Below are positions 1 through 8,286 of a DNA stretch of 64,000 nucleotides, one piece after another. Position 1 is the stretch's first letter, and every line of letters begins with the position of its first letter. This DNA comes from Avedoeria sp964651245. Its GTDB lineage: Bacteria; Chloroflexota; Anaerolineae; Epilineales; Epilineaceae. The notes under the pieces are model-generated. The model made no database searches, had not been told where the DNA came from, and worked only from the letters and a program-made list of their open reading frames with translations. The translations under genes and the position numbers were made by a program. The DNA is taken from positions 124,001 to 188,000 of the forward strand of contig CAZYVI010000001.1 of the NCBI GenBank assembly GCA_964651245.1, given 5' to 3'.

Positions 1-686
1 GCGAGGTCATCGCCCGCATCGTCGACGGGTCGCGTCTCGACGAGTTCAAGGCCCGCTACGGACCGACCGTGGTCTGCGGCTTCGCCCACATCTGGGGCAT
101 CCCGGTCGGCATCGTCGCCAACAACGGGCTGCTGTTCAGCGAGTCGGCGACCAAGGTGGCCCACTTCGTGCAGCTGTGCGGCCAGCGCGGCACGCCGCTG
201 CTCTTCCTGCAGAACATCGCCGGCTTCATGGTCGGCCGGGCGTACGAGACCGGCGGCATCGCCCGCGACGGCGCCAAGATGGTCACCGCGGTGAGCACCG
301 TGCCCGTCCCGCGGCTGACGCTGTTCATCGGCGTCTCGCACGGCGCCGGCAACTACGCCATGGTCGGCCGCGGCTACGACCCGCGCTTCCTGTTCACCTG
401 GCCCAACAGCCGCATCAGCGTCATGGGCGGCGAGCAGGCGGCCACGGTGCTCTGGACGGTGAACCAGGACGGCCGCGAGCCGCTGCCGGCCGAGCGCGAG
501 GCGGCGTTCAAGCAGCCGATCCTCGACCAGTACGACCACGAGGGCAGCCCCTACTACGCCACGGCCCGGCTGTGGGACGACGGCATCATCGACCCCGCCG
601 ACAGCCACGCCGTCCTGGGCCTGGCGCTCTCGGCCACGCTGAACGCGCCGCCGCCCGAGGGCGGCTACGGCGTGTTCCGGATGTAG
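1..686 (+). CDS. mccB: Methylcrotonyl-CoA carboxylase carboxyltransferase (beta) subunit, C-terminal part
   Basis: The gene enters from the left edge (first full codon at base 3) and shows about 227 residues, so roughly the first 300 of a usual ~535-residue subunit lie outside the window. The visible part matches the C-terminal half of the carboxyltransferase fold, with segments such as GFAHIWGIPVGIVANNG, FLQNIAGFMVG and SVMGGEQAA. This half binds the acyl-CoA and helps transfer carboxyl from biotin. The substrate is inferred from the neighbours: a methylglutaconyl-CoA hydratase-like gene, biotin carboxylase, biotin carrier and HMG-CoA lyase follow, which is the gene set of leucine breakdown. 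A propionyl- or geranyl-CoA carboxylase is possible but fits the neighbours less well. Confidence 0.9.
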   Translation, partial: EVIARIVDGSRLDEFKARYGPTVVCGFAHIWGIPVGIVANNGLLFSESATKVAHFVQLCGQRGTPLLFLQNIAGFMVGRAYETGGIARDGAKMVTAVSTVPVPRLTLFIGVSHGAGNYAMVGRGYDPRFLFTWPNSRISVMGGEQAATVLWTVNQDGREPLPAEREAAFKQPILDQYDHEGSPYYATARLWDDGIIDPADSHAVLGLALSATLNAPPPEGGYGVFRM

Positions 687-701
687 CGCCGAGCGCCGTC
701 G

Positions 702-1568
702 ATGCCCGACCGCGCCACCGGCCCCCACGCCGACGCCCCCGCCCGCCCCGGCGACGGGGCCGCCCCGCCGGCCCACGTGGCCGTCGCCCGCGCCGGCGAC
801 GTGGCTACGGTGACGATCGACCGGCCCGACGTCCACAACGCGCTCTCGGACCAGACGATCGACGAGCTGACGGCGGCGTTCGAGCGGCTCGGCGGCGACG
901 ACGGCGTCCGCTTCGTCGTCCTCGCCGCGGCAGGCAAGCACTTCTCGGCCGGCGCCGACCTGGCCTACATGCGCGCCATCGCCCACCAAGGCCACGCCGC
1001 CAACGTCGCCGGCGCCTACGCCCTGGCCGACATGCTCGCCGCGATCCGCGACTGCCCCAAGCCGGTCGTCGCTCGCGTCCAGGGCGCGTGCATGGGCGGC
1101 GGCGTCGGCCTGATCGCCGCCTGTGACATCGCCGTCGCCGCCGACGACGCCCGCTTCGCGCTGTCCGAGGCGCGGCTGGGCATCGTGCCGGCCGTGATCT
1201 CGCCGTTCGTGCTGCCGCGCATCGGCGTCGCCGCAGCGCGCGAGCTGTTCCTGACCGCCGAGGTGTTCGATGCGCCCCACGCCGCGCGCATCGGCCTGGT
1301 GAGCCGCGTCACGGCGCGCGACGGCCTCGACGCCGGCGTGGCCGAGCGGCTGGCGGCGCTGCGGGCGGCAGGCCCCGAGGCGCAGGCCTGCGCCAAGCGC
1401 CTCATCCGCCGCGTCTGGGACGATCCCGCCGGCGCGCGCGACTTCACGGCGCAGACGATCGCCGAGCGCCGCGCGTCGGCCGAGGGGCAGGAGGGAATGG
1501 CGGCCTTCCTCGAGCGGCGGCCGCCGCGGTGGCTCGCGGCGCCGGACGCCGCGGACGAGGGCCGCTGA
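702..1568 (+). CDS. liuC: Enoyl-CoA hydratase/isomerase family, probable methylglutaconyl-CoA hydratase
   Basis: A 288-residue crotonase-fold protein. About 20 Pro/Ala-rich residues precede the core. The oxyanion-hole segments are visible as HFSAGADLAYM and CMGGGVGLIAACD, and the acidic region SEARLGIVPAVISP follows. In leucine catabolism this enzyme hydrates 3-methylglutaconyl-CoA to HMG-CoA. The assignment to that step rests on position: it sits between the MCC beta subunit and the MCC biotin carboxylase, and HMG-CoA lyase closes the operon. It starts 15 bases after the mccB stop, and its stop overlaps the next start as TGATG, so the genes are probably translationally coupled. Confidence 0.88.
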   Translation: MPDRATGPHADAPARPGDGAAPPAHVAVARAGDVATVTIDRPDVHNALSDQTIDELTAAFERLGGDDGVRFVVLAAAGKHFSAGADLAYMRAIAHQGHAANVAGAYALADMLAAIRDCPKPVVARVQGACMGGGVGLIAACDIAVAADDARFALSEARLGIVPAVISPFVLPRIGVAAARELFLTAEVFDAPHAARIGLVSRVTARDGLDAGVAERLAALRAAGPEAQACAKRLIRRVWDDPAGARDFTAQTIAERRASAEGQEGMAAFLERRPPRWLAAPDAADEGR

Positions 1569-3106
1569 TGCCGACCGTCCTCGTCGCCAACCGCGGCGAG
1601 ATCGCCCGCCGCATCGTCTGCGCCGCGCACGACCTGGGCTGGCGGGCCGCCTGCGTCGCCTCCGACGCCGATCGCGACGCCGTCTGGCACCAGGCGGCGG
1701 ACACCGTCGTCGCGCTGCCCGGCGCGACCGCCACCGAGACGTACCTGCGCGCCGACCGGATCCTGGACGCCGCGCGCCGCGTCGGGGCCGACGTGATCCA
1801 CCCCGGCTACGGCTTCCTGTCGGAGCGCCCCGGCTTCGCCGACGCCTGCGCCGCAGCGGGCATCGCCTTCGCCGGCCCGACCGCCGACGCGATGCGCCAG
1901 CTCGGCGGCAAGGTGCCGGCGGTCGAGCTGGCCCGCCGGGCCGGCGTGCCGACGGTGCCGGGCGTGAGCGGCGTCGGACTGGGGGACGACGACCTGGCCG
2001 CGGCGGCGGATCGCCTCGGCTACCCGGTCCTGATCAAGGCCTCGGCCGGCGGCGGCGGCCGCGGGATGCGGCGCGTCGACGAAGCGGCCACGTTCGCCGA
2101 CGCCCTGGCCGCGGCCAAGGCCGAGGCCCGCTCGGCGTTCGGCGACGACACCGTGCTCCTCGAGCGCTACTTCCCCCGCGCGCGCCACGTCGAGGTCCAG
2201 GTCCTGGGCGACGGCGACGGGCGCGTCCTGCACCTCTACGAGCGCGACTGCTCGGTGCAGCGGCGCTACCAAAAGATCCTCGAGGAGGCGCCGGCGCCGC
2301 ACCTGCCGGCGGCGCAGCGCGACGCCCTGACCGCCGCCGCGGTTCGCCTGGCCGAGGCGGTGCGCTACCGCTCGGCCGGCACCGTCGAGTTCCTGGTCGA
2401 CCCGACCGCCGCGCCGCCGGGCGGCTTCTACTTCCTGGAGATGAACACGCGGCTGCAGGTCGAGCACCCGGTGAGCGAGCTCGTCACCGGCCTCGACCTG
2501 GCGGCCTGGCAGCTGCGGCTGGCCGCGGGCGAGCCGCTGGCGGTGGCCCAAGCCGACGTGGCGCTGCGCGGCCACGCCATCGAGGCGCGGCTGTACGCCG
2601 AGGACCCGGCGCAGGGCTTCCTGCCGTCGATCGGGCGGCTGACCCAGTACCGGCCGCCGGCCGGCCCCGGCATCCGCGTCGACGACGGTGTGGCGACCGG
2701 CAGCGAGATCACGCCGCACTACGACGCGATGATCGCCAAGGTGATCGCGGCCGGCGCCGACCGCGGCGAGGCGCTCGCCCGGCTGCGGCGGGCGCTGGCG
2801 GAGACGGTCGTCCTGGGCGTCACGACGAACCTCGACTACCTCCAGGCGATCGCCGGCCACGAGGCGTTCGCGGCCGGCGCGGTGCACACGAAGTTCCTCG
2901 ACGAGCACCTCGCCGGCTGGCGCGGGGGCGACGTCGCCGCCGACGACGCCTGGCTGGCTGCGGCGGCGTTCGAGCGGCTCGGCAGCGTCGGCGCGGTCGT
3001 GGACGGGTCGGCGGCGGGCGACGGCCCGGCCGCCGCCGTCGACGCCGCGCCATGGGCGCGCCTGGGCGGCTGGCGGAACGTTCGCGTCGGCGGCGACGGC
3101 CGATGA
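1568..3106 (+). CDS. mccA: Biotin carboxylase subunit of methylcrotonyl-CoA carboxylase (lacks the carrier domain)
   Basis: A 512-residue ATP-grasp biotin carboxylase that carboxylates biotin with ATP and bicarbonate. It starts VLVANRGEIARR and keeps HPGYGFLSE, the Gly-rich ATP loop KASAGGGGRGMR, the EMNTRLQVEHPV active-site segment and the C-terminal biotin carboxylase domain. An ATG at 1568 is chosen because the conserved N-terminus begins there and it overlaps the previous stop. Methylcrotonyl-CoA carboxylase alpha subunits are normally about 650-670 residues and end in a biotinyl domain. Here the frame stops after the biotin carboxylase core, and the rest is supplied by the next gene, which starts on an ATGA overlap. 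Confidence 0.92.
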   Translation: MPTVLVANRGEIARRIVCAAHDLGWRAACVASDADRDAVWHQAADTVVALPGATATETYLRADRILDAARRVGADVIHPGYGFLSERPGFADACAAAGIAFAGPTADAMRQLGGKVPAVELARRAGVPTVPGVSGVGLGDDDLAAAADRLGYPVLIKASAGGGGRGMRRVDEAATFADALAAAKAEARSAFGDDTVLLERYFPRARHVEVQVLGDGDGRVLHLYERDCSVQRRYQKILEEAPAPHLPAAQRDALTAAAVRLAEAVRYRSAGTVEFLVDPTAAPPGGFYFLEMNTRLQVEHPVSELVTGLDLAAWQLRLAAGEPLAVAQADVALRGHAIEARLYAEDPAQGFLPSIGRLTQYRPPAGPGIRVDDGVATGSEITPHYDAMIAKVIAAGADRGEALARLRRALAETVVLGVTTNLDYLQAIAGHEAFAAGAVHTKFLDEHLAGWRGGDVAADDAWLAAAAFERLGSVGAVVDGSAAGDGPAAAVDAAPWARLGGWRNVRVGGDGR

Positions 3107-3651
3107 AGATCACGTTGCGTCTCGGCGACGGCGTACGCACGGCCGAGGTGCTGCGGCGCGACGGCCGGATCATCGTCCGCCTCGGCCCGCCGGCCGGTGC
3201 CGACGGGATCCCGCCGCCGGTGCCTGACGCGGCGCCGGCCGTCGCGCTGACGCCGCGCGCCCTCGGCGATGGCCGCTGGATCCTCGAGCGCGACGACGGC
3301 CGCCGGATCGCGCTCGCCGGCGTGGCGCAGGGCACTGAGCGCCAGCTGTGGGTTGCCGGACGAACCCTACGGGCGACGCGCATCGTCGCCGGCGGCGGGC
3401 CGCGGCCGGCGGACGGCGCCGGCCTGGCGGCCACGATCCCATCCGTCGTCCTCGACGTCCTCGTCGCGCCCGGCGACCGGGTGGCCGAGGGCGACAAGCT
3501 GGTGCTGCTCGAGTCGATGAAGATGGTGGTGCCGATCGTGGCGCCCTTCGACGGCACCGTGGCGGCCGTAGCGTGCGCCAAGGGCGACGCCGTCGGGCCC
3601 GGGGTGCCGCTCGTCCAGCTCGAGGCCGACGTCGCCGGAGCCGCGCCATGA
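3103..3651 (+). CDS. Biotin carboxyl carrier (BT linker plus biotinyl domain) of the carboxylase
   Basis: A 182-residue protein with the biotinylation motif ESMKM near its C-terminus, in the usual hairpin with PIVAPFDGTV after it. The first ~95 residues are beta-rich and resemble the linker (BT) region that joins biotin carboxylase to carrier in fused MCC alpha subunits. The ATG at 3103 overlaps the stop of the biotin carboxylase gene (ATGA), and its own stop overlaps the next start in the same way. The simplest reading is that a single mccA gene has been divided into two coupled genes. The carrier would swing biotin between the two carboxylase active sites. Confidence 0.88.
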   Translation: MKITLRLGDGVRTAEVLRRDGRIIVRLGPPAGADGIPPPVPDAAPAVALTPRALGDGRWILERDDGRRIALAGVAQGTERQLWVAGRTLRATRIVAGGGPRPADGAGLAATIPSVVLDVLVAPGDRVAEGDKLVLLESMKMVVPIVAPFDGTVAAVACAKGDAVGPGVPLVQLEADVAGAAP

Positions 3652-4664
3652 CGGCGGCGTCGAGCGTCGACCCGGTCACGGCGCTGTCGGGCGGCGAGGC
3701 GGCGGCGCTGGCGGCCGCGGCAGCGCCGGCCGCGCTGCCCGATACCGTCGAGATCGTCGAAGTCGGCCCGCGCGACGGGCTGCAGAGCATCGCCCGCCAC
3801 GTCCCGACGGATGTCAAGATCGCGCTGATCCAGCGGCTGGCCGCGCTGGGCTTCCGGCGCATCGAGTGCGTCAGCTTCGTCCACCCGACGGCCGTGCCGC
3901 AGATGGCCGACGCCGAAGCGGTGCTGGCCGGCATCGACCGGGGGGGCGACGCGCGCCGGGCCCGGCTCGTCGGCCTGGTCCCCAACGTGCGGGGCGTCGA
4001 GCGGGCGCTGCGCGCCGGCGGCCTCGACGAACTCAACTTCGTCCTGTCGGGCACCGAGAGCCAGAACGAGCGCAACCTGCGCCAATCGATCGCCGCCTCG
4101 CTGGCCTCGCTGGCGGAAGCCGCGGCCCTCGCCCGCAGCGCCGGCCTGCCGCTGCGGGCCACGATCTCCACCGCCTTCGGCTGCCCGTTCGAAGGCTACG
4201 TCCCGCCGGACCGCGTGCTCGACCTCGCCCGCCGCTGCGCCGACGCCGGCGCGGCCGAGGTCTGCCTGGGCGACACGACTGGGATGGCGGTGCCGACCCA
4301 GGTCTACCGGCTGTTCGCGGCGCTGCGGCTCCGGCTGCCCGCGGTTCCGCTGGCCGTCCACCTCCACAACACGCGCGGCTCGGGCGCCGCCAACCTGGTG
4401 GCCGCGCTGCACGCCGGCGTGCGCATCGCCGATGCGTCGATCGGCGGCCTGGGCGGCTGCCCGTTCGCGCCCGGCGCCACCGGCAACATCTGCACCGAGG
4501 ACACCGTCCACATGCTCGAGGGCTCCGGCGTCGCCACCGGCATCGACCTCGACGGCCTGATCGACGCGGCGCGCGCGTTCGAGCCGCAGATCGGGGTGCA
4601 CCTGCCGGGGCAGGTCCTGCGCGCCGGCTCGTCGCTGGCGGCGCTCAGGCCGGCTGCGCCGTAA
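3648..4664 (+). CDS. mvaB: Hydroxymethylglutaryl-CoA lyase
   Basis: A 338-residue TIM-barrel lyase that cleaves HMG-CoA to acetoacetate and acetyl-CoA, the last step of leucine breakdown. The conserved start EVGPRDGLQ and the signature GGLGGCPFAPGATGN, which holds the catalytic Cys, are both present, as are CLGDTTGMA and the metal-binding HLHNTRG. About 30 low-complexity residues precede the core. The start overlaps the carrier gene stop (ATGA). It is the last gene of the operon; the gene after it points the other way. Confidence 0.94.
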   Translation: MTAASSVDPVTALSGGEAAALAAAAAPAALPDTVEIVEVGPRDGLQSIARHVPTDVKIALIQRLAALGFRRIECVSFVHPTAVPQMADAEAVLAGIDRGGDARRARLVGLVPNVRGVERALRAGGLDELNFVLSGTESQNERNLRQSIAASLASLAEAAALARSAGLPLRATISTAFGCPFEGYVPPDRVLDLARRCADAGAAEVCLGDTTGMAVPTQVYRLFAALRLRLPAVPLAVHLHNTRGSGAANLVAALHAGVRIADASIGGLGGCPFAPGATGNICTEDTVHMLEGSGVATGIDLDGLIDAARAFEPQIGVHLPGQVLRAGSSLAALRPAAP

Positions 4665-4691
4665 CCGTCCGGTCGTCCGCCCCGCTGTGGG

Positions 4692-5264
4692 CTACGGGCA
4701 GGGCGCCACCGACGCCGGCCAGGCGTTGTAGCTGCCGGTCTCGCGCCGCTTGCCGTTGCCGACGAGGAACGTAAACGTCCCATGGGCGGCGTCGGAGGTG
4801 TCGAACGTGCCGCGGATCGTGGCGTCGTTCGTCACCCGGACGTCGCAGCCGGGCACCGGGCACGGCGGCCGGAAGCAGCGCGGCGGCCCGCCGGGCGTTC
4901 GGATCGGGTCCGGGCCGGGACGCCGGTCCTCGCACTCCATGATCGTCCGGTCGCGGCGGTGGATCCACTTCGCGTCGGCGATCGGCACGGTGGCGGCCGA
5001 CGATTCGCCGGCGCTGAAGCTACCGCCCGGACCGCTGATCGTGACGCCGCTGACGTAGCGGCCGTCGGCGGTGACAAAGAACTGGGCCCGCCCGCCGTCG
5101 TCCGTCACGCCGCACCAAGCGCCGCTGATCGGCGTCGGCGGCGGCGCCTTGGCGGCGCGGGCCGAGCCGCCGGCGGCCGCCGCTCCGAGCCCGGCCGCGA
5201 ACAGCGCCGCTGCGGCGGCCGCACCCGGCCGCTTCCAGATTCCGCGCCACGTCCGGATCGTCAT
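4692..5264 (-). CDS. Secreted protein of unknown function, Cys-containing
   Basis: A 190-residue protein with a typical export signal: a basic N-terminus (MTIRTWRGIWKRP) and a long Ala/Gly hydrophobic stretch ending near AKAPPP. The mature part begins GAWCGVTDDGG and contains six Cys, grouped in the C-terminal half around CFRPPCPVPGC, which suggests disulphides outside the membrane. Segments such as GTFDTSDAAHGTFTF suggest a small beta-sandwich. A clear AAGGAG ribosome site precedes the ATG. I do not recognise a family. It converges on the HMG-CoA lyase gene with 27 bases between them. Confidence 0.72.
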   Translation of the reverse strand: MTIRTWRGIWKRPGAAAAAALFAAGLGAAAAGGSARAAKAPPPTPISGAWCGVTDDGGRAQFFVTADGRYVSGVTISGPGGSFSAGESSAATVPIADAKWIHRRDRTIMECEDRRPGPDPIRTPGGPPRCFRPPCPVPGCDVRVTNDATIRGTFDTSDAAHGTFTFLVGNGKRRETGSYNAWPASVAPCP

Positions 5265-5573
5265 CGCTTGCTCCTTGCGGTCCGTGTCGTCGGCCGTCCG
5301 ACGGCGTCGCACGGTCCCCGCAACTGTAGCACCGCCGCCACCCGGCGTCGACCCGGCTGCGATCGCTCCGAGCGCGACAATGAGTCGAGTGTGGGAGCGA
5401 GTCGACGTCCCTGGTGGCGGCGGTCGATGGCGTGGGACACCGGCCGTGCGGCGGGGGTTCCGCGATCCGGCGCCGGTCGGGCGTATCCGAGGGCGAAGCT
5501 GGGCCGATATAATACGTAACCGGTCGGCCGACGGCTGACCGCGATGCCGCACGGGCGCAGGAGGTGGTCGACG
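5265..5573. other. Divergent intergenic region (309 bp)
   Basis: Non-coding spacer between two secreted-protein genes that point away from each other. It holds the ribosome sites of both genes and a good TATAAT box for the plus-strand gene. No conserved RNA structure or convincing long ORF was seen; frames that stay open here have no recognisable protein features. Confidence 0.5.
5508..5513 (+). promoter_or_regulatory. Predicted -10 box (TATAAT) for the secreted protein at 5574
   Basis: A perfect TATAAT in GC-rich surroundings, about 60 bases before the start codon. No clear -35 match is seen 16-18 bases upstream, so it may be read by an extended -10 or an activator. Confidence 0.5.
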
Positions 5574-6662
5574 ATGGCGAGGATGCGCTGGATTCCGAGC
5601 GGGGCGATCGCGCTGCTCCTGGCGGCGGGCGCCGCCCGCGGTGGCGGCAGCGCCGCGGCGGCCACCCCGCCGCGCGACCAGAAGATGCCGGCCCTGGCGT
5701 TCATGACAAACCCGCAGGCCCGCAGCGAGGTCGAGCAGCTCAACGACTACTTCGCCGTCTGGATCGAGGACCGCGGCGGCGGTGGCGAGATCTACGGCAA
5801 GCGCCTGTTCGGCAACGGCCTGCCCAACGGCGGTCCCGATCGGGCCGGCATCCAGGTCGTGCGCGAGCCGCAGGGGCCGGGGCGCAATGCCGAGCCGCAC
5901 GGCGAGCGCGTCGATCCGGACCTGGTGTGGAACGGCCAGCAGCTCGAGCTGCTGCTCGTCTGGTCCGAGTTCACCGGCGAGGCGAACGGCTGGGACATCT
6001 TCGGCGTGCGCGTCAGCCCGGCCGGTTACTCGCAGGGCTCCCCCAAGCTGCTCGTGACCGGCCCCGGCGACCAGCAGCACCCCGACGTCGCCATCCAAGC
6101 CACCGAGCGGGCCGACAACACCGACTACATCCTGGTCTACGACGACAACGAGCGCGACCTCGACCGCATCATGGCGCGCAAGATCCGCTTCAACGGCATC
6201 CCCAACGGCAAGCCCTACCAGGTCTTCGCCGGCGAGACCTGGAACGCGACCGACCCGACGACGAACGGCAGCGCCGTCGCCTGGGTCGACGACCGCGGCG
6301 AGACGACCGACATCTACAGCATCCGGCTCCGCAACGGTCTGCCCTACGGCAGCGACGACCGGCTGACGGGCACCGAGGACGACGACTTCAACCCGAACTA
6401 CGGCTCGGGCGGCCTGGTCTGGAACGTCTACGACCCGGCCACGGCCAACGACATCGTCGGCCTCGAGGTCTACGACAACAACCGCACCCGCGGCCCCACG
6501 TTCGGCATCCGCGTCCCGCCGGCGAACCAGTCGTGGCCGATCCTGGTCAACGGCCTGCTGCTCTACAGCGACGACCGCTCCGGCAACCTCGACCTCTATG
6601 CGATCCGGACCGCCAACGTCCGGTACCAGCGCGGCAACGAGATCGCGGTCGTCAAGGAATAG
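5574..6662 (+). CDS. Secreted repeat protein, probable beta-propeller
   Basis: A 362-residue protein with an N-terminal signal (about residues 1-28, Ala/Gly-rich). Downstream a motif recurs: IEDRGGGGEIYGKRL, VDDRGETTDIYSIRL and SDDRSGNLDLYAIRT, often followed by NGLP. The spacing of these blades suggests a TolB/WD40-like propeller, probably exposed outside the cell. The ATG at 5574 follows GCAGGAGG at seven bases and is preferred over the upstream ATG at 5544, which has no ribosome site. Function is not known; the divergent neighbour is also secreted. Confidence 0.75.
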   Translation: MARMRWIPSGAIALLLAAGAARGGGSAAAATPPRDQKMPALAFMTNPQARSEVEQLNDYFAVWIEDRGGGGEIYGKRLFGNGLPNGGPDRAGIQVVREPQGPGRNAEPHGERVDPDLVWNGQQLELLLVWSEFTGEANGWDIFGVRVSPAGYSQGSPKLLVTGPGDQQHPDVAIQATERADNTDYILVYDDNERDLDRIMARKIRFNGIPNGKPYQVFAGETWNATDPTTNGSAVAWVDDRGETTDIYSIRLRNGLPYGSDDRLTGTEDDDFNPNYGSGGLVWNVYDPATANDIVGLEVYDNNRTRGPTFGIRVPPANQSWPILVNGLLLYSDDRSGNLDLYAIRTANVRYQRGNEIAVVKE

Positions 6663-6671
6663 CCGCGGCTG

Positions 6672-6690
6672 GCGGCTGCTCGACAGCCGC
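6672..6690 (+). terminator. Possible terminator hairpin after the secreted propeller gene
   Basis: A 7-bp stem (GCGGCTG/CAGCCGC) with a five-base loop lies ten bases after the stop, followed a few bases later by a short T run (GGTTTT). Confidence 0.4.
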
Positions 6691-6792
6691 TGACAGGTTT
6701 TGACAGTCCCCGCACGGCATCGTTGGCGCCGTTGCGATCGCCGGCCGCTGGGCGGTCGGGTCGCGCGGCAACACGAAGGGTGGGGGACGAAC

Positions 6793-8274
6793 ATGACCGT
6801 GCACCTGCTGCGGCGGGACAACCGACGAACCTTCCTGGGCGGCCTCGTCCGCCCGTCCGATCCGCCGGCCGCCCGGCCGGCCGTGCGCGGCGCCGCCCGC
6901 GACGACGCGGGCGCCCGCGCGACCGCCGGCCCAGGGCCGGACGGCGACGGCGCGGACGCGCTCGAGCGGGCCGTGGCGACGCGCTCGAGCCGCCTGCCGG
7001 GCTTCCACCGGCTGTCGACGGCGCAGCGGCGGGCCGTGCTGGCCCGCTGGGCGGGGCTGGGCGACGACGAGGTGGCGGCGCTCGGCGGCGGCGCAATGAC
7101 CGTCGAGCGGGCGGCGGCGATGATCGAGAACGCCGTCGGCGTCTTCGGCTTGCCGCTGGGCATCGCCACGAACTTCGTCGTCGACGGCCGCGACGTCCTG
7201 GTGCCGATGGCGGTCGAGGAGCCGTCGGTGGTGGCGGCCGCCAGCTATGGCGCGCTGCTGGCCCGCCACGGCGGCGGCTTCACGACCGACGCCGACGCGC
7301 CGGTGATGATCGGCCAGGTGCAGATCCTCGACCTGCCGGACGACGACCTCGAGGCCGCCGCCGGCCGGATCCTGGCCGAGCGCGACGCACTGCTGGCCGT
7401 CGCCCACCGCCAGAGCCGCAGCCTGCCGCGCCTCGGCGGCGGCGCCAAGGACCTCGTCGTCCGCACCTTCCCGTCGACGCCGGTCGGGCCGATGATCGTG
7501 GTCCACCTCCACTACGACGTTCGCGACGCCATGGGCGCCAACGCCGTGAACACCGCCTGCGAGGCCCTCGCGCCCCACCTGGCGGCGGCCAGCGGCGGCC
7601 GCGTCGTGCTGCGGATCCTGTCCAACCTGGCCAGCGAGCGGTGCGTGCGGGCCCGCTGCCGCATCCCGGCCGCGGCCCTGGCGCGCGACGGCCGCGACGG
7701 CCGCGACGTCGCGCGCGGCATCGTCGAGGCCAACGCCCTGGCCGTTGTCGACCCCTGGCGCGCCGCGACGCACAACAAGGGCATCTTGAACGGCATCGAC
7801 CCCGTCGTCATCGCCACCGGCAACGACTGGCGCGGCGTCGAGGCCGGCGCCCATGCCTGGGCCGCCCGCGATGGCCACTACCGCGGCCTGACCGACTGGC
7901 GGATCGACGACCGCGGCGACCTCGTCGGTGCGCTCGAGCTGCCGCTGGCGCTGGGCACCGTGGGCGGTGGGACGCGCGCCCAGCCGCAGGCGGCGCTGGC
8001 GCTCAAGATCCTGGCGGTGTCCGGCGCCCAGGACCTCGCGCGCGTCGTGGCGGCGGTCGGGCTGGCCCAGAACCTGTCGGCGCTGCGGGCCCTGGTCTCG
8101 GAGGGCATCCAGGACGGCCACATGGCGCTCCACGCCCGCCAGCTGGCGCTGGCCGCCGGCGCGGCGGACCACGAGGCCGACGCGGTCGCCGAGGCGATCG
8201 TCGCCGAGGGCGCGATCCACGCCGAGCGGGCCACCGAGGTGCTGGCGACGATGCGGGCGGCCGTGCCGGCCTGA
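6793..8274 (+). CDS. mvaA: Hydroxymethylglutaryl-CoA reductase, class II (degradative-type)
   Basis: A 493-residue enzyme that interconverts HMG-CoA and mevalonate. Class II features are clear: RSSRLPGFHRL near the start of the core, PMAVEEPSVVAAAS with the catalytic Glu near residue 142, HNKGILNG with the catalytic Lys, ATGNDW with the Asp, and GHMALHARQLA with the His. The first ~58 residues are a Pro/Ala-rich extension not normal for the family, but the ATG at 6793 has a GGGGGA site, and the next good start lies inside the core. With HMG-CoA lyase about 2 kb upstream it could serve mevalonate breakdown; mevalonate synthesis is the alternative. The sequence alone does not decide the direction. 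Confidence 0.92.
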   Translation: MTVHLLRRDNRRTFLGGLVRPSDPPAARPAVRGAARDDAGARATAGPGPDGDGADALERAVATRSSRLPGFHRLSTAQRRAVLARWAGLGDDEVAALGGGAMTVERAAAMIENAVGVFGLPLGIATNFVVDGRDVLVPMAVEEPSVVAAASYGALLARHGGGFTTDADAPVMIGQVQILDLPDDDLEAAAGRILAERDALLAVAHRQSRSLPRLGGGAKDLVVRTFPSTPVGPMIVVHLHYDVRDAMGANAVNTACEALAPHLAAASGGRVVLRILSNLASERCVRARCRIPAAALARDGRDGRDVARGIVEANALAVVDPWRAATHNKGILNGIDPVVIATGNDWRGVEAGAHAWAARDGHYRGLTDWRIDDRGDLVGALELPLALGTVGGGTRAQPQAALALKILAVSGAQDLARVVAAVGLAQNLSALRALVSEGIQDGHMALHARQLALAAGAADHEADAVAEAIVAEGAIHAERATEVLATMRAAVPA

Positions 8275-8286
8275 CGGACCGACCGG

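Noticed and set aside
1016..2908. A 630-codon minus-strand open frame
   Set aside because: Shadow of the hydratase and biotin carboxylase genes; no domain or start signal.
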